From positions 62,001 through 126,000 of the forward strand of contig NZ_BOOJ01000030.1 in the NCBI RefSeq assembly GCF_016863175.1: a DNA stretch of 64,000 bases, given 5' to 3'. The DNA comes from Paraplanobispora siamensis (GTDB lineage Bacteria > Actinomycetota > Actinomycetes > Streptosporangiales > Streptosporangiaceae). Under the pieces are notes generated by a model. The model did not search any database and was not told the origin of the DNA. It saw only the letters and a program-made list of their open reading frames with translations. Both the position numbers and the translations under genes were made by a program. Numbering within the stretch: position 1 is the first letter of the stretch; each line of letters begins with the position of its first letter. This document shows positions 34,430 through 44,603 of this stretch, piece by piece.

Positions 34430-35380
34430 TCAGGCGGCCAGGCGCAGGCCGAGGGCGGTGAGGTTGGTGCGGGCCCAGTCGAGCTCCTCGGCCAGCACGC
34501 TGACCAGCGCGCCGGGCCCCTTGGCGCGCTGCGGCACGGCCAGGTCGTGGGTCTCGACCTCGATGTGGGCGGTGCCGTTCACCGCGCCGGAGAGCATCGC
34601 GGTCAGGGTGTCCTCCAGGACCGAGCGGGTGCTCGGCAGCTCGTGGCAGGCGTCGCCCACGTGGTTGTGGACGTGGCCGAGCTTGACCACCGGCGCCCCG
34701 GCGGCGGCCAGGCCGCGCAGGGCCGCTCCGGGCTCCTCGGCGCCTCCGGCGAGGAGGCAGGCGTCCAGGCAGACCCCCAGGTGCTCGGAGTCGATGCCGC
34801 AGACCCGCTCCAGGGCCTGCTCGGTGGTCTCCAGGACGCAGCCGGGCCAGGGCTCGAAGCCCACCCTGATCGTCTTGCCGGTCACGCTGTACAGGCCGCG
34901 CAGCTCGCGTGAGAGCCTCTCCAGCCGGCGCGAGGCGATGGCGTGCAGATCGGCGGGCCAGTCGCGGCGCCAGCCGATGGGGATGGTGGAGATGCTGCCG
35001 AAGCGCACGTCCTCCGGCAGGAGGAAGGCGAGGATCTTGGCCAGCGCCATCGTGTAGCGGTAGCGCTCGGGCTTGGCCCAGTCGGGGCCGGGCGCCTCCT
35101 GGTGGCGTCCGCCGGTGCCGTTGAGGCTGACGACCTCCAGGCCGCGCTCCTCCAGGGAGCGGCGCAGCCGTACCAGCTCGATCCGGTCGGCGGTGAGATG
35201 GTCGGCGACGGCCGGGGACAGCCACAGGCCGATCCCCATCCGCTCCACGCCCAGGCGCTTGCGCACCGGGACCGCGTAGCGGGTCAGGTGCGCGATCAGG
35301 TTCTCCAGGTCCTCGGCGGGATGCACGCCCGCGTTGTAGGCCAGGTGAACGAGCGTCCCGTCCTCGTGCCGCAAGCGCAT
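34430..35380 (-). CDS. EboE-like metabolite traffic protein (TIM barrel)
   Basis: A 316-residue protein. LAYNAGVHPAEDLENL, the MGIGLWLSPAVADHL region, GLEVVSLNGTGG and PDWAKPERYRYTMALAKILA with FGSISTIPIGWR match EboE, a sugar-isomerase-like TIM-barrel protein. In cyanobacteria and other bacteria the ebo genes (eboA-F) form a cluster needed to export a metabolite precursor to the periplasm. Here no eboA, eboB, eboC or eboD lies next to it, so it is an isolated copy. GHVHNHVGD and HIEVETHDL supply likely metal ligands. ATG 35380 has GGAGG 8 bases upstream; the longer reading is rejected. Confidence 0.75.
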   Translation of the reverse strand: MRLRHEDGTLVHLAYNAGVHPAEDLENLIAHLTRYAVPVRKRLGVERMGIGLWLSPAVADHLTADRIELVRLRRSLEERGLEVVSLNGTGGRHQEAPGPDWAKPERYRYTMALAKILAFLLPEDVRFGSISTIPIGWRRDWPADLHAIASRRLERLSRELRGLYSVTGKTIRVGFEPWPGCVLETTEQALERVCGIDSEHLGVCLDACLLAGGAEEPGAALRGLAAAGAPVVKLGHVHNHVGDACHELPSTRSVLEDTLTAMLSGAVNGTAHIEVETHDLAVPQRAKGPGALVSVLAEELDWARTNLTALGLRLAA

Positions 35381-35446
35381 CCGATGCCTCCAGGGGTGCT
35401 CTCTGTGGAAGAGACTCGATTGCCCCACACCTGTGGTCCCGGCTTC

Positions 35447-35644
35447 ATGGGCCGGGAGTCCCTTTTCTTCCGGGAGCTCGACCCGGCCTGCCGAGAGCGT
35501 CCCGTACGGGCACCGGGCTCCGCGTCACTCCCGGAGCTGATTTCGCAGTACGCCGCTGGGCTGATCTCGGGGCCGGTCCCGTCGCGCACGCTCGGCCGGT
35601 GGGCCGTCGACGGGACATGGTCCAGCTCGCTCTACAGAGTGTAG
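35447..35644 (+). CDS. possible small protein of 65 residues, doubtful
   Basis: An open frame starting MGRESLFFRELDPACRERPV and ending SLYRV lies in the gap between eboE and clpC. Its third codon positions are mostly G or C, which fits coding DNA here, but it has no good ribosome site and no family I recognise. In-frame earlier starts (TTG 35420, GTG 35405) exist. It is recorded because the gap is otherwise unexplained. Confidence 0.25.
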   Translation: MGRESLFFRELDPACRERPVRAPGSASLPELISQYAAGLISGPVPSRTLGRWAVDGTWSSSLYRV

Positions 35645-35690
35645 TACTACCTTTGGTGGCGAAGATGCCGCGTTGGATAACAAATAGACA

Positions 35691-35722
35691 GACCCCGTGG
35701 TGAGCGAGCTCACCACGGGGTC
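35691..35722 (-). terminator. strong terminator of clpC
   Basis: GACCCCGTGGTGAG and CTCACCACGGGGTC form a perfect 14-base stem with a 4-base loop. On the minus strand, downstream of clpC, it is followed by TGTCTATTTGTT, a T-rich tract. It is the best intrinsic terminator in the window. Confidence 0.9.
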
Positions 35723-35753
35723 GGCCTTTGCCCTGTGCCGGGTTTACCGGATG

Positions 35754-38258
<2,505 letters not shown>

Positions 38259-38422
38259 CTCGTCGCTCCTCACAGAGCGGTCAGACAGGTCCGGGAGATC
38301 CGGGCCCTGTCATCCCGCATGGTAGCCCTGACCCGGCGACCGCTCTATGCAGAAGACGTTCCCCGAGAGCAGGGCGTTCACGCTCCATCCAACTACTTGT
38401 CGGGGGTGCGATGTTCCCGATA

Positions 38423-38433
38423 CGCCGCAAGCG
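38423..38433. promoter_or_regulatory. possible ClgR box upstream of clpC
   Basis: CGC-CGCAA-GCG fits the CGC-N5-GCG core recognised by the actinobacterial Clp gene regulator ClgR, about 165 bases before the clpC start. A short motif like this occurs by chance in GC-rich DNA, so confidence is low. The rest of the 289-base gap (38259-38547) shows no gene. Confidence 0.3.
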
Positions 38434-38547
38434 AACGACGTTTATTGACCACTGAAACGCATCATGCGGCCATGGCGGCCACCGGACCCCACCGTGGTCG
38501 CCATAACCGCACGATTACGATCAGCGGATCGCCTCGCCGGGCACGGC

Positions 38548-38883
38548 TCAGTGATTCCGCTCGTACTCCTCGACGATCTTGGAGGCGATTCGGCCGCGCT
38601 CGCTGACGTTGAGGCCGTGAGACTTCGCCCAGGCGCGAATGTCGGCACTCTTCTCACGAGTCAGCGCCCTCGTGCCGCCGCCACGACGGCGACGGGGGGC
38701 GGCGACCGCCCCGGCCCGGCGGGCGCTGCCGACGAAAGGTGCCAGAGAGTCGCGGAGCTTCTTCGCGTTTACGTCACTCAGATCAATCTCATAGCTGGTG
38801 CCGTCAAGCGCGAAGGCGACGGTCTCATTGGCCTCGCCCCCATCGAGGTCGTCGATGAGAATCTCCTGGATCTGCTTGGCCAT
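38548..38883 (-). CDS. lsr2: nucleoid-associated protein Lsr2
   Basis: A 111-residue xenogeneic silencer. The N-terminal dimerisation domain (residues 1-60) begins MAKQIQEILIDDLDGGEANE and includes YEIDLSDVNAKKLRDSLAPF. A basic linker leads to the C-terminal DNA-binding domain with IRAWAKSHGLNVSERGRI, whose RGR loop inserts in the minor groove of AT-rich DNA. The start at ATG 38883 with AAAGGG upstream is preferred over 38907. Its own upstream region (38884-39036) is AT-rich (GCTAGCTAAACATATACC), which suits autoregulation. Confidence 0.95.
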   Translation of the reverse strand: MAKQIQEILIDDLDGGEANETVAFALDGTSYEIDLSDVNAKKLRDSLAPFVGSARRAGAVAAPRRRRGGGTRALTREKSADIRAWAKSHGLNVSERGRIASKIVEEYERNH

Positions 38884-39036
38884 GTATGCAACCCTTTCAC
38901 GGAGCATTGTTCCATTGCTAGCTAAACATATACCTGCGCCGACTGAGCAGCAATTCCAGGATCTCGGCGATTCTCACGGGGAAGTCGGGGGAAGCCGAGG
39001 GAAGCCGGAGGAAGAGCAAGCGGAGAGAAGGGCGAG

Positions 39037-39180
39037 TCAACCCTTCTGGGACTCGGCCCGGTCGATTCGTTTCGCCTGGCGACGACCTGCCGCCTCACTG
39101 CGGAAGAGCTTGAAAACTCCATACACAAAAGCTCCGCCCACGACGACGGGCGGAGTCAACGCGGCTATTACCTCGTACAT
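39037..39180 (-). CDS. 47-residue single-span membrane microprotein beside lsr2
   Basis: The minus strand from ATG 39180 to TGA 39037-39039 encodes MYEVIAALTPPVVVGGAFVY then GVFKLFRSEAAGRRQAKRID and RAESQKG. Residues 4-23 are a hydrophobic helix, and the rest is a basic cytoplasmic tail, so it should be a type of tail-out small membrane protein. GGAG and TGAGGAC lie just upstream of the ATG. Similar small proteins beside lsr2 are, as far as I recall, common in actinomycetes and unnamed. It is upstream of lsr2 in the same direction, with a 153-base gap. Confidence 0.7.
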   Translation of the reverse strand: MYEVIAALTPPVVVGGAFVYGVFKLFRSEAAGRRQAKRIDRAESQKG

Positions 39181-39446
39181 GTCCTCACTCCGCACAGGCC
39201 GACATTCCGGAACGGTGAATTACGGTGGGCGCGGCGACCGGTCCGGAGGCGCACCCACCCGATCGTATCCGCTCACACACGACGATAGCGGCATCCAGGC
39301 GCGATGCGCGTCACAGGGTCGCCATACTGGCCCACAACCACCTTAATGCTTCTCTCCAGGCGCCTTACCCGTTGCACCCCGTAAAGTGGCCGGGAAAAGG
39401 CTGACATAGTGATCACGCGATGATCATTATCGCCCCGGGGTCAATG

Positions 39447-40031
39447 TCATCGCAGGTCCTTGACCACGACGGTGCCAGCCGCCTTGTCGTGCAACCCCCG
39501 CTGAAGAGGCTTGTCGAGCAGGATGGACAGGCCCACAACGAAGCCGAAGACGGCCATCGCCACGTTCAGCACGGGAATGCCCTCGACCAGCAGAACACCG
39601 GGGAAGACAACGGATCTCTTCGCCAGGCCGACGAGCCACGGCGCGCCGCCGCCGTACGGAACCACGCGGATCCCCATCGCTTTCTTACCGAGAGTACGGC
39701 CGCTCCCGGCGTGCAACGCATAGTCATAGAGCGTATAAGCGCCAAAGGCCACCAGCCCGGCGAACAACCCCGGCAGCAGCAGGGGATCCGCCGGGCGCAC
39801 TTCACCCGCGGGAGCGAAGACGGGGTAGAACGCGAAGGACAGAATCCAGTAGAGCGCGACGAAGAGGGCGCCGTCGATGAGGCGGGCGACCAATCGTTCC
39901 CACCATTCGGCCCGTGGCGCCGGAACTCCCGGCGGCAGAGAGACGTCTATTGGGACCGGATAGGAGCCGACGGGCGCGAGGGGCGCGGACGCGGGGTGAT
40001 TCTTGTCTCCGGGGCGCCGGGGAAGATCCAT
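39447..40031 (-). CDS. RDD family membrane protein
   Basis: A 194-residue protein. The signature [20 protein letters not shown] contains the Arg-Asp pattern of the RDD family, followed by three to four helices and GRTLGKKAMGIRVVPYGGG, the second family motif. The C-terminus, LQRGLHDKAAGTVVVKDLR, is almost the same as that of the next gene, so the two are paralogues. RDD proteins are of poorly known function; some act as sodium/proton antiporters. It is downstream of the longer paralogue on the same strand. Confidence 0.85.
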   Translation of the reverse strand: MDLPRRPGDKNHPASAPLAPVGSYPVPIDVSLPPGVPAPRAEWWERLVARLIDGALFVALYWILSFAFYPVFAPAGEVRPADPLLLPGLFAGLVAFGAYTLYDYALHAGSGRTLGKKAMGIRVVPYGGGAPWLVGLAKRSVVFPGVLLVEGIPVLNVAMAVFGFVVGLSILLDKPLQRGLHDKAAGTVVVKDLR

Positions 40032-40165
40032 GGCGCTCCTCTCGCCGGAGCGAATGGGTTTGCTCTTCCCTCGGCGTCTACCCGCGAGGCGTTACTCCAC
40101 ACCGTTTTCCCGGTGCTTGTGAACACCGGCGCGCAAGACTTCACGGATCGTCCCGCGCATGAAAG

Positions 40166-40195
40166 CGGGGCCGGCGGTTCATCCCGCCGGCCCCG
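40166..40195 (-). terminator. terminator after the long RDD gene
   Basis: CGGGGCCGGCGG and CCGCCGGCCCCG form a perfect 12-base stem around TTCATC, 12 bases beyond the stop of the RDD gene at 40208 on the minus strand and followed there by CTTTC. Confidence 0.7.
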
Positions 40196-40207
40196 ACAAT
40201 CGGAAAA

Positions 40208-41437
40208 CTACTTGATCTTGACGACCGCGGTCGAGGCGGCCTTGTCGTGCAGAGCCTGCTGGTACGGCTTGTCCCACAGCAGCCAGAGCACGTTCACCAG
40301 GCTGAAGAGACCGAAGATCCACCCGACGTACGGGATGCCGCGCAGGGCCTGCGGGCCCCACAGGACGGCGCTCCGCTTCATGGCCGCGTCGCCCGGAAGC
40401 CCACCGGCGGTCGTGGTGCTCCCGATCTGGACCACCTTGATGCCCATGACCATCTTGCCGACGGTCTGGCCGTTCTGCTTGAGCATCAGGAACTCGTAGG
40501 CGAACCAGACCAGGGCCGCGAGCGCGGCGATGAGGATGTTGGCCAGGACGTACCCGCCGGGCTCGGTGAGCTCGCCGGTCTCGAAGTTGAAACTGGGGCT
40601 CGTCACGAGGATGGCGGTCAGCGCGAACGTCAGGATGAAGAACGGGATCGCCAGGATGATTCCGTCGATGAGCCGCGCCACCAGACGCTGCCACCACTCC
40701 GCGAGCGGAGCCGGGACGCCCTGGGGCATGGCGCCCTGCGGGGCGTAGCCCTGGCCGTAGGACGGGGCCTGCTGCCCGTAGGCGGACGGCTGGCCGTAGG
40801 CCTGCTGCTGACCGTAGTCCTGCTGGCCGTAGCCCTGCTGCTGACCGTAACCCGGCTGGGCGGCCTGCTGCCCGTAACCGGGCTGCTGGCCGTAGCCGGG
40901 CTGGGCCTGCTGCCCGTAACCCTGCTGCTGGCCGTACCCGGGCTGCTGACCGTAGCCGGGCTGGGAGGCCTGCTGGCCGTAGCCCTGCTGCTGACCGTAA
41001 CCCGGCTGGGCGGCCTGCTGGCCGTAGCCGGGCTGCTGGCCGTAGCCCTGCTGGCCGTAGGAACCCGTGCCGCCCTGCTGACCGTAGTCCTGCTGCTGGC
41101 CGTAGCCCTGCTGCTGACCGTAACCCGGCTGGGCGGCCTGCTGGCCGTAGCCGGGCTGCTGGCCGTAGGAACCCGTGCCGCCCTGCTGACCGTAGTCCTG
41201 CTGCTGGCCGTAACCCTGCTGACCGTAGTCCTGCTGCTGACCGTAGCCCTGCTGGCCGTAACCGGGCTGGGCCTGCCCGGGGCCGGTGTTCTCCGACCGG
41301 TATCCGACGATCGTCACGTCGGGGTCGAGTCCGCTCTGCCCTCGACCTGTGTTCTGCTGTCCGTATTCCGGCTGCCCCGACGGTGTGCGATCGCGGTCGG
41401 GATCATCCTGCGGATACGGCGGCTGTCCGGTGCTCAC
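40208..41437 (-). CDS. RDD family membrane protein with a long YGQQ-repeat N-terminal domain
   Basis: A 409-residue protein in two parts. Residues 59-230 are an almost pure Gly/Tyr/Gln/Pro sequence with about two dozen YGQQ units ([15 protein letters not shown]). It is strongly prion-like in composition and should be disordered. From residue 246 a normal RDD domain follows: [37 protein letters not shown] and [15 protein letters not shown], with about four membrane helices. The repeats lie on the cytoplasmic side if the usual RDD topology holds. The paralogue at 39447 lacks them. GTG 41437 has GAGGTGA upstream. Repeat number is likely to vary between strains. Confidence 0.88.
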   Translation of the reverse strand: MSTGQPPYPQDDPDRDRTPSGQPEYGQQNTGRGQSGLDPDVTIVGYRSENTGPGQAQPGYGQQGYGQQQDYGQQGYGQQQDYGQQGGTGSYGQQPGYGQQAAQPGYGQQQGYGQQQDYGQQGGTGSYGQQGYGQQPGYGQQAAQPGYGQQQGYGQQASQPGYGQQPGYGQQQGYGQQAQPGYGQQPGYGQQAAQPGYGQQQGYGQQDYGQQQAYGQPSAYGQQAPSYGQGYAPQGAMPQGVPAPLAEWWQRLVARLIDGIILAIPFFILTFALTAILVTSPSFNFETGELTEPGGYVLANILIAALAALVWFAYEFLMLKQNGQTVGKMVMGIKVVQIGSTTTAGGLPGDAAMKRSAVLWGPQALRGIPYVGWIFGLFSLVNVLWLLWDKPYQQALHDKAASTAVVKIK

Positions 41438-41522
41438 CGCGTCACCTCACTTCGACTGGGCATGTGGCATATGTCAGACACATGCTTGCTGGAGCACAAG
41501 GTATCGATATAGGTAACAACAG

Positions 41523-42095
41523 TCACCTTTCCCGGGGATCTACGCCCGGGCCATTGTCTCCGAGATGGAGCAACATGCGGGTGTTTCCCAAGGTATTCGG
41601 CTTCACGTGCTCCAGGTCGAGGAACTCGGCGACACCTTCATCGTAGGAGGCGAGAAGCTCCGCGTAGACCTCGGGGGAGACGGGCGTGCCCTTGATCTCG
41701 CGGAATCCGTGGGAGGCGAAGAAGGCGACCTCGAAGGTCAGGCAGAAAACACGGCGCAGGCCCAGCTCTCGGGCGGTGCCGATGAGCGCGGAGACGATTT
41801 TGTGGCCGATGCCCATCCGCCGGATGGAGGGGTCGACCGCGACCGTTCGGATCTCGGCGAGATCCTCCCAGAGCACGTGGAGCGCCCCGCACCCGACGAC
41901 CCTGCCGTCGTATTCGGCGACCCAGAACTCCTGGACGTCCTCGTACAGCGTGACGGTGGCCTTCTCCAGCAGGCGCGGGCCCGCCCCGGCGTAGGTGTCG
42001 ACGAGGCGCCGGATCGCGCGCACGTCCGGGGTCCGGGCACGCCGGACCGTGACCGCGCCGGCCGACGGGGGGGTGTATTCGGCTACCTGCTCCAT
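41523..42095 (-). CDS. argA: amino-acid N-acetyltransferase of the ArgA (Rv2747) type
   Basis: A 190-residue GNAT acetyltransferase. VRRARTPDVRAIRRLVDTYA, KATVTLYEDVQEFWVAEYDG, VVGCGALHVLWEDLAEIRTV, DPSIRRMGIGHKIVSALIG and FLDLEHVKPNTLGNTRMLLH align closely, from memory, with M. tuberculosis Rv2747, the stand-alone N-acetylglutamate synthase that starts arginine synthesis. The acetyl-CoA site is RRMGIG. ATG 42095 is chosen; GTG 42119 is an alternative with a similar ribosome site. argG lies about 9 kb away. Confidence 0.87.
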   Translation of the reverse strand: MEQVAEYTPPSAGAVTVRRARTPDVRAIRRLVDTYAGAGPRLLEKATVTLYEDVQEFWVAEYDGRVVGCGALHVLWEDLAEIRTVAVDPSIRRMGIGHKIVSALIGTARELGLRRVFCLTFEVAFFASHGFREIKGTPVSPEVYAELLASYDEGVAEFLDLEHVKPNTLGNTRMLLHLGDNGPGVDPRER

Positions 42096-42377
42096 AACCG
42101 CCCAGAGTACGTGCTCCACGCCCGTCCATTACGGCTCACCCTTAACCCGGAGCCCGCGGGCATCATGTGACTGATCGTACGCAGTCGATCACGACATGTC
42201 CGCGATATCCAGGAAGAGCGAGACGTGACGCCACTGCGGCCCGCGACCTGCGGCGATCTTCACGACAGGTCACAAAAATTCATATAGAAGCAGGACAGTG
42301 CACATGTTGATCATCGCTTCGTGAGATCTGTCCGTGATCTTCCGGTTGTGAAACCTCTACCGAGTTGGCAGTTCTGG

Positions 42378-42406
42378 TTGAGCACGAACCTCCCATTGCA
42401 CTAATG
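42378..42406 (+). promoter_or_regulatory. candidate promoter of the riboswitch-controlled NlpC/P60 gene
   Basis: TTGAGC (42378-42383) and CTAATG (42401-42406) are spaced 17 bases apart, so transcription would start just before the aptamer. A second candidate, TTCACG with TATAGA (42259-42288, 18-base spacer), lies farther upstream. The gap 42096-42377 shows no gene. Confidence 0.35.
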
Positions 42407-42442
42407 TCCAGCCTCGGTGTCGGCCTGTAACGAGGGCCGGCT

Positions 42443-42563
42443 CGCCGAATCTCCGAACCTGGGGAACCGGGGACCCAACCTCCGGGGTGAATCCGTGATG
42501 CGCGGCGCATCCGCGGTAGGGCTGTCTCCCGGCCCGAACCCGTCAGCTAACCCGGTAGGCGGC
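42443..42563 (+). ncRNA. ydaO/yuaA-type cyclic di-AMP riboswitch
   Basis: The leader has the conserved blocks of the ydaO class in order: CGCCGAATC, GGGGACCC, GGGGTGAATCC, GGTAGGGCT and GCCCGAACCCGTCAGCTAAC followed by CCGGTAGGCGGC. The first CGCC and last GGCG close helix P1. It is followed immediately by GAGGAGAGGAG and the start of a NlpC/P60 gene, the classic position upstream of cell-wall hydrolases in actinobacteria. In known cases c-di-AMP turns expression off. Whether this works by termination or by blocking ribosomes cannot be read directly. Confidence 0.93.
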
Positions 42564-42582
42564 AGAGGAGAGGAGCTCGTTG

Positions 42583-43626
42583 GTGAAGCGCACGCGCGGT
42601 CGCAGGGGAAAGCACGCGGGCAAGCGCGCCCGCGGCCGAGAACGCGTCCCGGGCGGGATCTCCCGCCGGATCCTGGTCATCGGAGCCGTCTTCACCTCCC
42701 TGACCCTCCTCACCCCCCTGGGCGCCGCCACCGCCGATCCCGAGCCCGGCCTCCAGCAGCTCGCCAAGCAGGCCGAGAAGCTCCACACGGAGATCGCCCA
42801 GCTCACCGAGCAGTACAACGGCGAGCGGGTCAAGCTCAAGCAGGCCGAGCGCGCCTCCGAGGCCGCCAAGAAGACCCTGTCCGCCAGTGAGGCCGAGCTG
42901 GCCGAGCGGCGGCACAAGGCCAGCCTGCTGGCGCAGAGCAACTACATGTCCGGCGGTCTGGGACCAGGCCTGGCCTTCGCCACCTCCAGCGACCCCGACG
43001 CCTTCCTGGACCAGGCCACCACGGCCTACGCCCTCCAGCAGCGGCAGAGCGAGGAGGTCGCCCTGGTCAGCCGGGCGATCAAGGCCGCCGAACGGGCCAA
43101 GGCCAGCGCCAAGGCCCGCACCACCGAGGTCAAGGACCTGCTGAAGGAGATCGGCGACAAGCGCGTCAAGATCGAGCGGCTGGTCGCCAGGGTCGAGAGC
43201 AACCTCTTCCGCGAGGTGCGCGCGAAGGCCTCAGGCGGCCGACGCGTGAAGATCGACGTGCCGATCATAGGCAGCGGCAAGGCCGCCCAGGCGGCCCGCT
43301 GGGCGCTCACCCAGCAGCTCAAGCCGTACGTCTGGGGCGCCGAGGGCCCCAACGGCTTCGACTGCTCCGGCCTGGTCATGTGGGCCTACCAGAAGGTCGG
43401 CATCAGCCTGCCCCACTACACCGGCGACCAGTGGACCGCGGGCACCCACATCTCCAAGAACGAGCTGCGCCCCGGTGACCTGGTGTTCTTCTACAGCGAC
43501 CTGCACCACGTCGGGATCTACATCGGCGCGGGCATGATGGTCCACGCGCCCCGGACCGGCGACGTCATCCACATCGCCTCGATCGAGGGACGGCCGTTCG
43601 CCGGCGGCGTGCGGATCGCGAACTGA
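42583..43626 (+). CDS. secreted NlpC/P60 peptidoglycan hydrolase
   Basis: A 347-residue secreted enzyme. A basic N-terminus (VKRTRGRRGKHAGKRARGRE) leads to a signal sequence (about 28-50). Residues 53-215 form a coiled coil like that of RipA-type hydrolases. The catalytic domain (about 225-347) has NGFDCSGLVMWAYQKVG with the nucleophile Cys, LHHVGIYIGAGMMVHAPRTG with the catalytic His residues. It cuts peptide cross-bridges during growth or division. GTG 42583 has AGGAG 7 bases upstream; TTG 42580 is in frame. It sits directly behind the c-di-AMP riboswitch. Confidence 0.92.
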   Translation: MKRTRGRRGKHAGKRARGRERVPGGISRRILVIGAVFTSLTLLTPLGAATADPEPGLQQLAKQAEKLHTEIAQLTEQYNGERVKLKQAERASEAAKKTLSASEAELAERRHKASLLAQSNYMSGGLGPGLAFATSSDPDAFLDQATTAYALQQRQSEEVALVSRAIKAAERAKASAKARTTEVKDLLKEIGDKRVKIERLVARVESNLFREVRAKASGGRRVKIDVPIIGSGKAAQAARWALTQQLKPYVWGAEGPNGFDCSGLVMWAYQKVGISLPHYTGDQWTAGTHISKNELRPGDLVFFYSDLHHVGIYIGAGMMVHAPRTGDVIHIASIEGRPFAGGVRIAN

Positions 43627-43754
43627 GAGCGGCGCGGAGCCGTACCGCTGAAACAGCGCGGTCCGTACCGCGTCGCCGCGCGCCCGGATCCGGGCATGGC
43701 GAGATGACGGGTGGAACCGACGGGCGGGGTCTGGGCCCAGAAGTCGCGTAGTGA

Positions 43755-44009
43755 TCAGATCAGGCGGCGGCGTGCCGCCCAGGCCACGGCCTCGATCGCC
43801 GTAGCCACTCCAATGCGGTCGCAGATGCCACGGAGCCTGCGCCGGACGGTGCGCCCGCTGATGTCCAGACGGCGCCCCACCCTGTCGACGGTGACCCCCT
43901 TGGCGAGCTCCGCCAGGAGGACCAGATCATCGTTGCTCAGGCCGACCTCCCGTGCGCCTGGAAGACTGTCGTCGCGACGGGAATCCACTACAACTTCTGG
44001 ATATGCCAT
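43755..44009 (-). CDS. small stand-alone LuxR-type HTH protein
   Basis: An 84-residue protein starting MAYPEVVVDSRRDDSLPGAR. Residues 22-82 are just a LuxR/FixJ helix-turn-helix: LSNDDLVLLAELAKGVTVDR then VGRRLDISGRTVRRRLRGIC and IEAVAWAARRRLI. There is no receiver or ligand domain, as in GerE or WhiE-type regulators. ATG 44009 has GGAGG about 10 bases upstream. It faces away from the long gene-free region at 44010-44542. Its targets are unknown. Confidence 0.75.
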   Translation of the reverse strand: MAYPEVVVDSRRDDSLPGAREVGLSNDDLVLLAELAKGVTVDRVGRRLDISGRTVRRRLRGICDRIGVATAIEAVAWAARRRLI

Positions 44010-44542
44010 CTAGAGATCCTCCCCCCGCTCCGTAACCCAGCCGTGGGTTTGATCGGAACCAATGTCGCCCGTCAGGAACGGTAAACGTCTTCTTCAAAGG
44101 TCGTCAAGTTCCGAGTTCCATAGTCTGAGAGCCGTTCATTGACATAGTGCTTGCCACGTGAACTACTCACGATATGTCAGCGCCTTTACGGTTAACCCGA
44201 TCCGCCGGGACCGGCACCCGCGAACGTCCTGCGGTATCGACCGCCGGAGCACTCGCCGGACACGGTTTCACCAGGCGTCCCGGTCGATGAGATCGACTTT
44301 CCGGCAGGTCAGACGGCCGATGCGCTCCGCGGTATTTCCCGGCAAAGGGAACGGTCTTCGGCGGGCGGAGTCGTCCCCCGGCCGGACGGCGTGGAGGAAA
44401 TCGCCGCCCGCCGGGCACGGGATGAGTGCATTTCTCCGCCATTCGGTGTACGGCTCCGCGGGGTGGCGGATCGGCACACACTATGGGATGCACGTGCAAA
44501 TGAGTTTCGTACCGCACTCCGGGCACGGAGCGGAACGAAAAC
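44010..44542. other. gene-free region with an AT-richer promoter-like segment
   Basis: No convincing gene in either strand; the open frames have arginine/serine-rich shadow-like translations. The part from 44030 to 44180 is less GC-rich and holds TTGACA (44138-44143) with AACTAC or ACTACT 16-17 bases later, a good plus-strand promoter match. Nothing downstream of it on that strand is recognisable, so a non-coding RNA is possible. Confidence 0.4.
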
Positions 44543-44574
44543 GCGGAGGGCGTGGCCGCGGCCACGCCCTCCGC
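44543..44574 (-). terminator. lysS terminator, perfect 32-base palindrome
   Basis: GCGGAGGGCGTGGCCG and CGGCCACGCCCTCCGC are exact inverse complements with no central loop, 16 bases each. On the minus strand, 30 bases after the lysS stop, the hairpin is followed by GTTTTCGTT. A second 16-base palindrome, CGGCCGCATGCGGCCG, lies at 44576-44591. Confidence 0.85.
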
Positions 44575-44603
44575 CCGGCCGCATGCGGCCGACTGCGCTC
44601 GGA

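Noticed and set aside
40760-41280. Regular DNA repeats that could suggest a CRISPR array
   Set aside because: They code in frame for YGQQ units of the RDD protein; there are no unique spacers of constant length and no cas genes.
44158-44565. Open frames on both strands between the LuxR-type gene and lysS
   Set aside because: Arg/Ser/Pro-rich translations, no ribosome sites and no family likeness; left as gene-free.
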